A stretch of DNA of 64,000 nucleotides from Paenibacillus sp. 1_12. GTDB lineage: Bacteria > Bacillota > Bacilli > Paenibacillales > NBRC-103111. The notes beneath the pieces are model-generated. The model did no database searches. It saw only the letters and a list, made by a program, of their open reading frames with translations, and was not told the origin of the DNA. Where the stretch lies: positions 127,580 to 191,579 of the forward strand of contig NZ_FOTE01000004.1 of the NCBI RefSeq assembly GCF_900114475.1, written 5' to 3'. Of the stretch, positions 27,220 to 35,812 are shown piece after piece. Position 1 is the first letter of the stretch. The number at the start of each line of letters is the position of its first letter. Position numbers and translations under genes: made by a program.

Positions 27220-28371
27220 GTGGCTGCAAGCATAAAATGGGTTCTCATACTCGCTCTGCTCCTGCTGGAGTCCGGTTGCTGGGATTCCAAGCCCATTCAA
27301 AATATGGTCTATGTGACAGCTATTGGTCTTGATTATCAGGAAGGCAATTTTATCGTTCATGTACAGACTTTGAATTTCATAAATGTGGCAAAGATCGAAA
27401 ATTTCGAAATTGGAAAAAATGTGCCGGTATGGATAGGTATCGGAAAGGGGAAAACGGTCAGTGAGGCTTTAACATCGATTTATGCAACCTCACAGGTAAA
27501 AGTATATTGGGGCCATGTTAGAGCGATCGTTTGCGGTGAAGGTATCATTAACAATCAGGATGCCTTTGCTGAAGCTTATGATGCCATAAACCGTTATCGT
27601 GAGGTACGATATAATATTTTGTTGTATGGCACGAGAGAGCCGATGTCCAAGATCCTCACACAAAAATCCATATTTAATCTATCTCCATTAGAGTCCATCC
27701 TCGATACCCCTGAAGACAGCTATTCCCAAAGATCATCTATTCCTCCCCAGTATGGTTACAGGATTATTGCGGAATTAAACGAGCTGGGTCAAACGGCATT
27801 GCTCCCGTCACTGTCAACTGACGACAATAGCTGGACAGAGGATCAGAAGAAAAAAGCCATGTTTAAGGTAGACGGAGCTTTCATGATCTATGATCATAAA
27901 CTGAAAGGTTGGTTTTCCGAAGACGATCTCAAGGGTGCCAAATGGCTTCAGAAAAGAATGAAGCGTTCAATCATCCAAATTCCCGGTAAAGGGGAACCGA
28001 TCGCAGCATTAGTCTTGAAGCTGCCTAAACAACGTATAGAACCGTACCTTGAAAAAGGAGAATTGCGATTTAATATAACTATTAATGTTCGTGCTTATGT
28101 AGATGAAATGGTTCAGGAAGCCTCTATAAAAAAGATGGAACAGGAAGCGGAAGCGGTGGTACGAGACCAAATAAAATCAACTTATCTAAAGGGGGTATCG
28201 CAGCAGACGGATCTGCTGAATTTGTTAGATGATCTGTATAAAAAGAAATATCCAATCTGGCGAAGCTTGCACGATGATAACCAGTTGATTTTAAAAGAAG
28301 ATACCTTGAACAAAATCGATGTACATGTAACACTTACCAACACAGGTACCTATAAAGGAAAGAAGAATTGA
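27220..28371 (+). CDS. Spore germination lipoprotein, GerAC family (operon 2)
   Basis: 383 aa. GTG start one base after the A-subunit stop, with AAGGGGAGG upstream. Signal peptide and lipobox LLESGC (Cys20), then GCWDSKPIQNMVYVTAIGLD, the typical GerAC opening. It closes with a C-terminal domain ending DVHVTLTNTGTY. The operon ends about 170 bases before a bidirectional hairpin at 28545. Confidence 0.92.
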   Translation: MAASIKWVLILALLLLESGCWDSKPIQNMVYVTAIGLDYQEGNFIVHVQTLNFINVAKIENFEIGKNVPVWIGIGKGKTVSEALTSIYATSQVKVYWGHVRAIVCGEGIINNQDAFAEAYDAINRYREVRYNILLYGTREPMSKILTQKSIFNLSPLESILDTPEDSYSQRSSIPPQYGYRIIAELNELGQTALLPSLSTDDNSWTEDQKKKAMFKVDGAFMIYDHKLKGWFSEDDLKGAKWLQKRMKRSIIQIPGKGEPIAALVLKLPKQRIEPYLEKGELRFNITINVRAYVDEMVQEASIKKMEQEAEAVVRDQIKSTYLKGVSQQTDLLNLLDDLYKKKYPIWRSLHDDNQLILKEDTLNKIDVHVTLTNTGTYKGKKN

Positions 28372-28387
28372 ATAGACACGTTTAATG

Positions 28388-28460
28388 ACAAGCGCATTGG
28401 CGAGAAAATGTGGATTGATCTGACTTTTAAGCGCTCCGTACTGGGCTATTTTTTGCTGAG
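28388..28460 (-). pseudogene. Remnant of a YesM-type sensor histidine kinase
   Basis: On the minus strand a short frame reads AQYGALKSQINPHFLANAL, which matches the phosphoacceptor-helix motif of YesM/LytS-type kinases (usually EALQAQINPHFLYNTL). Nothing recognisable of the kinase remains on either side, and the ATPase domain is absent. It lies between the end of germination operon 2 and a secreted-protein gene. It is a decayed fragment, probably left by deletion. Confidence 0.6.
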
Positions 28461-28544
28461 AAGTTCTTATGCAAAGGAAGATTGTATACGATGAAAGCAT
28501 ACGAATTAGACAGGTTCGTAGGCATTACAAATGCGATGTGATCA

Positions 28545-28590
28545 AATAAAGCCGAAGCTCCTTGTTTAATAAGGATTCTTCGGCTTTATT
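28545..28590. terminator. Bidirectional hairpin terminator
   Basis: AATAAAGCCGAAG pairs with CTTCGGCTTTATT around an inner stem. It serves the convergent ends of germination operon 2 (+) and the 28604 gene (-). Confidence 0.7.
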
Positions 28591-28603
28591 GGTTGATTTT
28601 AAA

Positions 28604-29656
28604 TTACTTACCCGCTGCTGTAACAGCCTTTTTAATGGCAGTAGTCGCTTGCTGTTGGAATAGAGAACGCTCTTGTGCTGACCAGTTACTGTCGATATAG
28701 TCCGTATCATTTACCCATAAAATCCAAATGCGTGCAGCCAGTTCATCTGCTGAACTACCTGTAAGCTGTGACAGACTGCCACCTTGTACATAGGCGTTCT
28801 TCAAATCTTCATAATCCAAATCCTCTGTATCGACCACAAGATAAGTATCGTTAAAGATGGTTTCTAGATGTTTGTTAATAAATGCGTCAACATCAGACTT
28901 GGAACCATTTGCTGTATTATTGATGCTATAGGGCGTTGAAACAGCGGATGCAATCGACTGCTTAGCCCGATCTTTCAAATCTGCTGCCTCTTCAGTAGTT
29001 AGCAGATTTCCCTGAGCTGCCGAATCAATTTCTTGTACAATCGGTCTAAGCAAGGCATTTGTTAATAATTGTTGATCGAGATGAGTAGCATTTGCAAGTG
29101 AGCTTCCTTGAAGCAGACGGTCACGAATATCGATATAATCTTCTTCGGACAGAACTGCTGCGTCCGATTCCAACTCTTTCATATATTTATCCATAATGGC
29201 ATCATAGCTAAAGCTGTTTTTAACAACGGGGGACTGGTAGCCGGGTGTGGATAAGGCGACTTGAATACCGTTGTATAAATCAGATTTCAAAGTGTCTAGC
29301 TGCTCGTTAGTCACTGTATAATTTTGCAAAGTATTAGATAAATCCTGATCTATGGAAGCTCTCAGCTTTGATGACAATAATGCATTATCCAGACCGGTTG
29401 CTTGGGCTAACGTCTGTCCATGGAGTAAGGCATCATGAATATCCATAGAGTCCTTATCCGAAAATGTAATTGCCATATTCATCAGATTGTTTAAACGATC
29501 TGTTATGTATTGTTGTCTATCCAAGGGTGCTTTGACTCTTTCGATGAATGATGATTCATCGTCATCCGCGAATGCTTTTGGGGCTAAAGTAAGGGCACCA
29601 CTAAATAGTAAAGCTGTAGAAAGTATTGCAGCCATCCATGGTTTTCTGTTTTTCAT
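28604..29656 (-). CDS. Secreted protein with three internal repeats, function unknown
   Basis: 350 aa. Signal peptide ending near AFADDD (about residue 30). The mature part is three tandem units of about 95-105 residues, each with a helix-rich pattern: Asp-rich start, HDALLHGQTLAQATGLD / RDRLLQGSSLANATHLD / KNAYVQGGSLSQLTGSS, then a Leu-rich helix and a closing Ala-Ile helix with STP spacers in the first two. The G-x-S/T-L-A-x-x-T-G core recalls repeats of some secreted Bacillota proteins of the YckD/DUF2680 type, but assignment is uncertain. The third unit is the most diverged. Likely an exported, possibly envelope- or spore-surface protein. A perfect inverted repeat sits 34 bases before its start. 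Confidence 0.6.
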   Translation of the reverse strand: MKNRKPWMAAILSTALLFSGALTLAPKAFADDDESSFIERVKAPLDRQQYITDRLNNLMNMAITFSDKDSMDIHDALLHGQTLAQATGLDNALLSSKLRASIDQDLSNTLQNYTVTNEQLDTLKSDLYNGIQVALSTPGYQSPVVKNSFSYDAIMDKYMKELESDAAVLSEEDYIDIRDRLLQGSSLANATHLDQQLLTNALLRPIVQEIDSAAQGNLLTTEEAADLKDRAKQSIASAVSTPYSINNTANGSKSDVDAFINKHLETIFNDTYLVVDTEDLDYEDLKNAYVQGGSLSQLTGSSADELAARIWILWVNDTDYIDSNWSAQERSLFQQQATTAIKKAVTAAGK

Positions 29657-30050
29657 TTTAACTCCACCTTATCTCTATAGTTTTTCTTTAAACATTTCGT
29701 CTACGAAATGTTTCTGTACGAAATATAACATTTTACTCATGAATTGTAAATAGTATCTAAACAATAATAAGTGAATAAAGTTTGAACAATAAGCAAAAAA
29801 ATAAGATGCTAATTCATCGTACACAAAAGCTAACTAATTATTGCTAGAGTGCTCATAATGTTCTACAATATGTTTTGAAGTAACTAACTTCTATGTAACG
29901 TAGAGCGGCGCAAGGATATGTAGAGCGCGATGTTAGAGATCAAAGAAATCGTCGGCGCCAATGTCCCCATTAACGACAGCAACGTTTGTTTCGTGCAGGA
30001 ATTAGGCTTCATTGTGATAACGCTTTCAAAAAAGGGGATAAGAAATAGGT
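29657..30050. other. AT-rich intergenic region
   Basis: It holds the upstream region of the minus-strand secreted protein, including an inverted repeat at 29690, and the leader of the truncated sensor gene. A plus-strand frame from 29930 overlaps the sensor start and has no ribosome site or family features, so it is not called. Confidence 0.4.
29690..29724. promoter_or_regulatory. Perfect inverted repeat, probable operator
   Basis: AAACATTTCGT-CT-ACGAAATGTTT is a perfect 24-base palindrome (29690-29713), followed by a third half-site ACGAAAT at 29718-29724. It is 34 bases upstream of the 28604-29656 gene, next to a possible -10 (TATAGA on the minus strand). No T run, so it is likelier an operator than a terminator. 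Confidence 0.6.
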
Positions 30051-30929
30051 ATGCGCATGGACAGCATGTTATCAAACAAACCAGTGGTAAAGCTTATGCT
30101 GTTATTAGGAGGTCTTGGTCTATTACTGCTTGTAGCTAGCAATGTGTTTCATATCGCTTCATCTAAGCTGACGCACTATGAAAAAAAAGAGAAAACGATC
30201 AAAGTCCTAAAGCAAGTGAAGCAGGCAATGGACAATGAAATTAAGCATATCAATCGGGTATACCTGCGAATTTCTTCTGACCCGGTAGTACAAGATTATC
30301 TGTATGCCCAGAAGCCAGCATCGTTTGACCAAAGATCTACAGAAGAGCTTGTGATGAAGAGCTTAAACAAGTACAAAGCTGCCAATCCGTCGATTCTGGA
30401 TGTATACATGTATGTAAAAAGCAGTCAGTCGATAGTGAGTACACAAGCTGTTGAAACACCTGAACATTTTTTTTCCAATCAGCTGTACCATTCCATGGAG
30501 TATGCAACCTGGCAGCAGCTTCTCAAATCCTACCAGAATAAAAACTACCTTTATCTCGGACAAGCTTCCAAGGATAGCTTCAAATCACCCTCGCTGGCTC
30601 TTTTTCAATCGTTACCACTGACAGACCCGACTGGGCCCGATGCGACGATAGTCATTGTCTTCAAGCCGGATTCTTTACAATCCATATTGGATACTGTCGA
30701 TCCCGATCTCCGAGGCACCGTCATGATCACGGATAAATATGATGAGGTTTTACTATCTTCCCAAGCAAGAAAAGCCCCCGATGCAGAAGTGCTGGATGAA
30801 ATGATCGGCGATAGTGGAGTTCAATACATGAATGAAAATGGAATTAAGGTAGTCCTGTTTTACCTGAAATCGACTAATCCCCAAATGACATATATAACTA
30901 TTATTCCTGAGCATCTGCTGGATAGATAG
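30051..30929 (+). pseudogene. Truncated Cache-type membrane sensor (N-terminal half only)
   Basis: 292 aa reading frame: one TM (about residues 12-34), then an extracellular Cache-like domain with LDVYMYVKSSQSIVST and TYITIIPEHLLDR. This is exactly how the N-terminal half of Paenibacillus membrane AraC regulators and YesM-type kinases looks (compare 21894-24218), but the frame ends where the second TM, HAMP/linker and HTH or kinase domain should begin. A palindromic repeat begins 57 bases after the stop. I read it as a truncated gene; it could still make a secreted-face domain. Confidence 0.6.
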
Positions 30930-30986
30930 TTCAGAAACCATATATTGCGCGAGGGATTGTATTAAAAATTCCGTGAGAAGGATGTG

Positions 30987-31138
30987 GTGAGTGGGGCACT
31001 ACGCGGCCGAAGTGTTCTTCCGATCGCTGTTATTTATGGATTTCCTGATTAGATAAAACATGTATCGGTAGAAATCCATGAACAAAGGCGAACGCTCCGC
31101 TTCTGCAGAACACCACGGCCGCTCCGCTGGGTGCTCAC
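30987..31138. repeat. Palindromic intergenic repeat, copy 3 (diverged)
   Basis: Imperfect inverted repeat with ends GTGAG / CTCAC and internal GCGGCCG / CGGCCGC arms. On the minus strand it contains GTTCGCCTTTG and AACAGCGATCGGAAGAA, the same core blocks and order as copies 1 (7351) and 2 (52851). The outer arms differ from those copies, so it is a diverged or recombined family member. Confidence 0.65.
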
Positions 31139-31175
31139 TAAGCTATTATCAAACTTGTATGCGGTTAACGTAGAA

Positions 31176-31216
31176 GCGTCCATTTGCTCTTGATAAGAGC
31201 TTTGGACGTTTTTTTA
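31176..31216 (+). terminator. Rho-independent terminator
   Basis: GCGTCCA...GCTCT-TGATA-AGAGC...TGGACGT stem followed by seven Ts. Confidence 0.85.
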
Positions 31217-31351
31217 TGTAACACAGGGTTCAAGTACTCAGGTTAGAGGTCTCGATAAAAACTTATAGCTGTTACAGCAACTTCGGACAGCTCAGAAGCG
31301 TTTATTAAATAAAGCCATAAAACATCAATAATGGAAAAAGGAGTGATTTAT

Positions 31352-32176
31352 TTGAACAAAAAAATGTTTACCCTAGGTTTGAGCATCGGCATCCTGTTTG
31401 CCGGTGCAACGACAGTTTTCGCGGCAGATGCCGTGAGAGCAGTTTTGTTTCCTATTCAAGTATTCATCAATCAACAAGCTCAAGTGCTGCCTAAGGAAAG
31501 TCCGATCCTGAACTATAACAATCAAACCTATGTACCTCTCAGATTTTTATCCGAAAAGCTTGGGAATCAGGTCGTATTCGAGCAAGGTGCTACGGATGAG
31601 CAAAGTAGAATCACCCTTGATTCATCCATTATCCCTTCTACCGACAAAGGATGGCACCTAACCTACCTGATGAAACCTGGAAATCATAGAGATTCTCCTC
31701 TCTCCATGATGCTCAGCATAAAAGAATCCAATCCACAGGAAAATACACCTCTGGAAGAACGTAAATATCAATTTGGTGCTTGGATTTACAATGTTAGCGA
31801 AAAGCCCATTATGCTGGTCAGCGGGTTCAAGATTGATTTGGAAATCATAAAAGCAGATGGACCCGGAAATAGGGAGGTTTTATGGGTAGGCTCGATAACG
31901 CATTCGCCTGACAAAGAAACTCCAAGCCATTTCGACGGGCTGCCGCTTCCCGGTACGAATAATAATTTCATTTGGGGCTTCCAATCACCCGTCTGGAGCT
32001 GGGATGGTAAGGATAACAAGGGTGTGCCTCTGCCGCCAGGAAATTATTTTTTAAGACAAAGGGACGGGGCACAGCTGCAATATCAGAACATGGAATCGTC
32101 TTCGCCCGAAATCATTATCCATAACCTTAATCGAAGCATGGCTAACGGGATAGTTGGTTTTTCGATTCGCCCTTAA
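31352..32176 (+). CDS. Secreted protein: stalk (copper-amine-oxidase N) domain plus BsuPI-like domain
   Basis: 274 aa. Signal peptide cleaved near TTVFAADA. Residues about 30-90 (FINQQAQVLPKESPILNY, TYVPLRFLSEKLGNQV) match the copper-amine-oxidase N-terminal stalk domain common in Paenibacillus exported proteins. The C-terminal half resembles BsuPI-type intracellular proteinase inhibitor folds (NVSEKPIMLVSGFKIDLEII, WDGKDNKGVPLPPGNYFLR). The TTG at 31352 is preferred: AAAAGGAG lies 8 bases upstream and it starts the signal peptide as MNKK; ATG 31331 would put the ribosome site inside the gene. It is probably a wall-associated protein that binds or inhibits a protease, though that is inference. 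Confidence 0.75.
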   Translation: MNKKMFTLGLSIGILFAGATTVFAADAVRAVLFPIQVFINQQAQVLPKESPILNYNNQTYVPLRFLSEKLGNQVVFEQGATDEQSRITLDSSIIPSTDKGWHLTYLMKPGNHRDSPLSMMLSIKESNPQENTPLEERKYQFGAWIYNVSEKPIMLVSGFKIDLEIIKADGPGNREVLWVGSITHSPDKETPSHFDGLPLPGTNNNFIWGFQSPVWSWDGKDNKGVPLPPGNYFLRQRDGAQLQYQNMESSSPEIIIHNLNRSMANGIVGFSIRP

Positions 32177-32181
32177 TTTTA

Positions 32182-32215
32182 AAGAAAAAGAGCCGCAGGA
32201 TTGCGACTCTTTTTC
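32182..32215. terminator. Bidirectional terminator
   Basis: AAAAAGAGCCGCAGGATTGCGACTCTTTTTC folds with A and T tracts on either side. It serves the convergent 31352 (+) and 32263 (-) genes. Confidence 0.8.
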
Positions 32216-32262
32216 AATGACATCAATGCAACTGGTGAATAGCAAATGAACTTCGATTCACC

Positions 32263-33381
32263 CTATGTACCGGCTTTCTTAAAAGATAAAATAAAAGTAG
32301 TTTCTTTTTCATTCGTATCAAAAAGGATATCTCCATCATTTTTTTGCATAATTTGCTTGCATATCATTAATCCAAGCCCAGTCCCTGATGATTTATTGGT
32401 TACAAAAGGGATGAATAATAGGTCTTTTATCTCGTCAGAGATCTTGGGACCGTTGTTAGAAATATATAGATATACATGATCATCATCTTCTTTTAATGAC
32501 AAGGTAATTTTCCTTTTATGGGAAACCTCAAGTAAAGCATCAACGGCATTGTTTAATAAATTGGAGATTACTTGCTGTATTCCTTTTTTTTGTACTCTGA
32601 GCATTTTATCGTTTTTAAATTTTTTAACAAACACCACATCTTCTTGGATTAGTCGCGGATTAATCATGGATAGAACAGAATTAATAATTTCTGTAATAGA
32701 GATGTTATCGTAGGATTCATCATGTTCTCGATTTCTGGAAAAACTGAGGAAGCCCGTAATTTGCATATTTATACTATCAAATTCATCATCAATAATTTTT
32801 ATATATTCAGCAACTTTTCGGTTCATTTCAGAGGAAACGTTTTGTTTAATCAGCTTTAAAAATCCTTGAATGGAGGTAAGCGGATTTCGGATCTCATGAG
32901 CCATACTTGCTGCCATTTTGCCAATCAGAGCCAAGCGTTCACTATGCAGCTCGTTAATTTGCTTATCTTTTTCCAATATAACATTTCGAGTCAAGTTCCA
33001 ATAGTTTTCACGAGCATGCTTCTCGAATAAATCCATTCTGAATATGTACTTTTTTACAAGTTGATAGATGGCAATCTCATTTTCTATAGCAACCTGTTCC
33101 ACAGTTTCAAGAATAATCTTCCTCCAAATATTTGTAGTAATTAAAATGTATTCAATATAGTTATACTGATCTAGTGAAATTTTGGACCATTTGGGTATAG
33201 AATTAAAAATAGGATGATTGTCTGCAGGGATTTCTAAATTCATTATATAATCTAAGTAGTTATTAATATTTTCAGCGGAGTCTAGAGGCAGGTCAGGATA
33301 AATTTCACGAACCTCCTGCAACCATCTTTGGGATATGATTGCTTTGTGGCTTGACATGATTGAAACATACTCGTTATTCAT
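32263..33381 (-). CDS. Soluble sensor histidine kinase, sporulation (Spo0-phosphorelay) type
   Basis: 372 aa, no membrane segment. An N-terminal all-helical region of about 140 residues (SSHKAIISQRWLQEVREIYP) resembles the RsbRD-type sensing domain. The phosphoacceptor is MAHEIRNPLTSIQGFLKLI, the HisKA form seen in KinA-KinE. The ATPase boxes are N (QQVISNLLNNAVDALLE), G1 (NNGPKIS) and G2 (SSGTGLGLMICKQIM). There is no response regulator next to it, as expected for an orphan kinase feeding Spo0F. Start at ATG 33381 or 33393. Confidence 0.85.
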   Translation of the reverse strand: MNNEYVSIMSSHKAIISQRWLQEVREIYPDLPLDSAENINNYLDYIMNLEIPADNHPIFNSIPKWSKISLDQYNYIEYILITTNIWRKIILETVEQVAIENEIAIYQLVKKYIFRMDLFEKHARENYWNLTRNVILEKDKQINELHSERLALIGKMAASMAHEIRNPLTSIQGFLKLIKQNVSSEMNRKVAEYIKIIDDEFDSINMQITGFLSFSRNREHDESYDNISITEIINSVLSMINPRLIQEDVVFVKKFKNDKMLRVQKKGIQQVISNLLNNAVDALLEVSHKRKITLSLKEDDDHVYLYISNNGPKISDEIKDLLFIPFVTNKSSGTGLGLMICKQIMQKNDGDILFDTNEKETTFILSFKKAGT

Positions 33382-33472
33382 CGTTACAAGCACCGCCTTA
33401 TTGTGGTTTAATTCGACAGTAGTAGCAGAATACCTTTAAAATATAAATAACGTATTGGGTAAGGAGAAACCT

Positions 33473-34078
33473 ATGTATCACCATGTGGAACAGGACTATC
33501 ATGAAATCGACTTCAGTCATAAGGATCAAAGGTACGGGGAATTAACAAGATGCACGTTTACTCGCTGCAAGTTCATCGGAACTTCTTTGGAAGAAATCAC
33601 CACAACGGCTTGCCGGTTCATCGACTGTGATTTTCGTGGTGCGCAGCTGAATGCATCCATTCATACGGAATCTGCCTTTTTGAACTGCAAATTTACGGAA
33701 ACGAACCTATTTGTCGCCAAATTTAATAGCTGCAAGATGACAGGATCCGATTTTTCAAAAGCCCAAATGGATGGGATTACACTGAATCAAGGGGATTGGT
33801 CTTATACGAATTTGAGATTTGTGAAACTGCCCAAACAAGACTTAAGAGGAATCCGATTTACAGAGGCTGACTTGACAGGCGCGAGTCTGGAGAAAGCAGA
33901 TTTTCGAAATGCAGATCTAACCCAAGCGCGACTAGCCAAAGCGAAGCTGCAGGGTGCAGATTTACGCGGTGCCGTGATGGACGGAGTTGATTTCACATCC
34001 TTTGAGCTGAAAGGTCTTCGGATGGATGTTACCCATGCTGTTGTTTTTTTACGTTCTATGGGTGCGAAAGTGGAATGA
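33473..34078 (+). CDS. Pentapeptide repeat protein
   Basis: 201 aa made almost wholly of A(D/N)LxX-type repeats that form a right-handed beta-helix, for example FTEADLTGASLEKADFRNAD and LAKAKLQGADLRGAVMDG. Some members mimic DNA and protect gyrase from quinolones or toxins; others have unknown roles. The repeat run is interrupted mid-protein (about residues 95-125). ATG 33473 has AAGGAG 8 bases upstream and is preferred over TTG 33455. A terminator follows at 34143. Confidence 0.85.
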   Translation: MYHHVEQDYHEIDFSHKDQRYGELTRCTFTRCKFIGTSLEEITTTACRFIDCDFRGAQLNASIHTESAFLNCKFTETNLFVAKFNSCKMTGSDFSKAQMDGITLNQGDWSYTNLRFVKLPKQDLRGIRFTEADLTGASLEKADFRNADLTQARLAKAKLQGADLRGAVMDGVDFTSFELKGLRMDVTHAVVFLRSMGAKVE

Positions 34079-34142
34079 ATAAGGAATCGGATTAAGCTGT
34101 AATAAACATGTTGAAGATATCAACGAATAAATTTCAGTAGTG

Positions 34143-34172
34143 AGCAGTGCTGTAAGTGTAGCACTGCTTTTT
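34143..34172 (+). terminator. Rho-independent terminator
   Basis: AGCAGTGCT-GTAAGTGT-AGCACTGCT stem followed by a T run, 65 bases after the pentapeptide gene. Confidence 0.85.
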
Positions 34173-34271
34173 GTGTTCTCTCAGGGAAAGGCTGATCGGA
34201 GTAGAGTTCATTCCAACTGCCTCTAAATCAGTATTGCGGCAATCCGCTTGTGTATGTTACAATATTCCAAA

Positions 34272-34305
34272 TTGGTCAAATGCTTTATTTTGGACATTTG
34301 CTCAA
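34272..34305 (+). promoter_or_regulatory. Candidate operator upstream of mtlD (inverted repeat)
   Basis: TTGGTCAAATG, 12 bases, CATTTGCTCAA: an inverted repeat matching 9 of 11. The right arm CATTTGCTCAAAAAT recurs near the TagC-like gene (38886), and its complement TTGAGCAAATG recurs before the SorC gene (35714). The SorC-family protein at 35813 is the obvious candidate ligand. Confidence 0.5.
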
Positions 34306-34483
34306 AAATATTATTAATTTGACGGGAAGTGATTGAGTACCATTCCAAATGGAGAGAAAGCGGTCAATCAATCAAAGGTTGAAGCTGCATCCTTATAGTT
34401 GCCATAATGATTCATGTATTTTGTCAAATAATTGAGAAGTAACAAGCTCTCTGGGGGTTACAGATCTCAAGAGGAGTGTGATC

Positions 34484-35635
34484 ATGAGAGCAGTACATTT
34501 TGGTGCAGGAAACATTGGCAGGGGTTTTATTGGTCTGCTGCTTTCCCGTTCTGGTTATACCATTTGTTTTGTAGATGTAAATGAAAAGGTTGTGTCTCTG
34601 CTTCGTCAAAGAGGGAGCTATACGGTTTCGTTGGCAACCGAATCTCACGATACAATGGTGGTAAATGGAGTATCGGCTATTAATGGCCATGATGTCGAGC
34701 AGGTTATCCATAAAATCGCCAGTGCCGATCTGGTGACAACAGCTGTAGGGGTTAATCTGCTGGGAGCAATTGCAGATGTCATAGCGCGAGGCATAGAATT
34801 AAGGGTTAACAGCTTGTCCGGTCCACTTCAAGTTATTGCCTGTGAGAATGCAATTAACGCAAGTTCTTTGTTGAAGAAGCAAGTGTATGCACGGTTAACC
34901 GACGAGGTACGCAGCAAGGCGGATCAGATTGTATTTTTTGCGGATACAGCCGTAGATCGGATCGTGCCTGTTCAAAGCCATGCAGATCCGTTGGAGGTAA
35001 CTGTCGAGCCCTTCTATGAGTGGCTGATCGATCGAACAGCAATGCCTTCGGGAGCTGTTGAGATTAAGGGAGCCGGTTATGTTGATCATTTGGAGAGTTA
35101 TATAGAGCGCAAGCTTTTTACAGTCAATACCGGACATTGCTGCGCCGCTTATCTGGGCCATCTGAACGGTTATACAACCATCCATGAAACCATGGCAAAT
35201 CAGGAAATTTCTACGCAGGTAAGAGAGGTGCTGGAGGAAACGGGCACCTTACTTATTAAGAAGCATGGACTAAATCTGCAAGAGCATACCTTGTATATCC
35301 AGAAAATTATGGATCGTTTCCGCAACGCTTATTTATCCGATGGTGTTGTTCGCGTAGGTCGTTCTCCGATCCGTAAGCTTTCACCGAATGATCGGCTGGT
35401 TCTTCCCGCACTTCAAGCATATCATTTAGGTATAGAACCATACCATCTATCTCGGGTAATAGCGGCGGCGCTGCTGTTTGACTACAATCAAGATGAGGAA
35501 TCCGTACAAATTCAAGAGCGAATTAAGACCCAAGGCATCCATCAAGCTGCTTCCCAAATTACCAAAATTCCAGTAGGGCATCCTGTTCACAGTCTGATTG
35601 TACATCATTATGAAGCATTGACACATAAGGTATAA
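34484..35635 (+). CDS. mtlD: Mannitol-1-phosphate 5-dehydrogenase
   Basis: 383 aa, the usual length. N-terminal Rossmann motif VHFGAGNIGRGFIGLLLS, internal AVDRIVPVQ, and the catalytic region LFTVNTGHCCAAYLGHLNG. It interconverts mannitol 1-phosphate and fructose 6-phosphate with NAD. ATG 34484 with GAGGAG 7 bases upstream is preferred over GTG 34478. No mannitol PTS genes (mtlA, mtlF, mtlR) accompany it; a SorC regulator and a glycerophosphodiesterase follow instead. Confidence 0.92.
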   Translation: MRAVHFGAGNIGRGFIGLLLSRSGYTICFVDVNEKVVSLLRQRGSYTVSLATESHDTMVVNGVSAINGHDVEQVIHKIASADLVTTAVGVNLLGAIADVIARGIELRVNSLSGPLQVIACENAINASSLLKKQVYARLTDEVRSKADQIVFFADTAVDRIVPVQSHADPLEVTVEPFYEWLIDRTAMPSGAVEIKGAGYVDHLESYIERKLFTVNTGHCCAAYLGHLNGYTTIHETMANQEISTQVREVLEETGTLLIKKHGLNLQEHTLYIQKIMDRFRNAYLSDGVVRVGRSPIRKLSPNDRLVLPALQAYHLGIEPYHLSRVIAAALLFDYNQDEESVQIQERIKTQGIHQAASQITKIPVGHPVHSLIVHHYEALTHKV

Positions 35636-35713
35636 AATACGAAACCATATAGCTTTTATAAGGTTAACACAATATTGTAATCATTGTGCTGACATGATAA
35701 AATGATCGTATAT

Positions 35714-35724
35714 TTGAGCAAATG
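35714..35724 (+). promoter_or_regulatory. Candidate operator upstream of the SorC gene
   Basis: TTGAGCAAATG is the exact complement of the right arm before mtlD (CATTTGCTCAA). A GGACGTATG element lies about 12 bases downstream. Confidence 0.4.
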
Positions 35725-35812
35725 TGCAATTGTGGACGTATGATTAGGTCGATTTGGATATAATGGATATTCGAAAAGCATTCTGGGAATGGGAGGTGGT
35801 ACAACCGAAATC

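Noticed and set aside
29930-30139. 69-codon plus-strand frame overlapping the truncated sensor
   Set aside because: Composition is plausible but there is no ribosome site and it runs into the sensor start in another frame.
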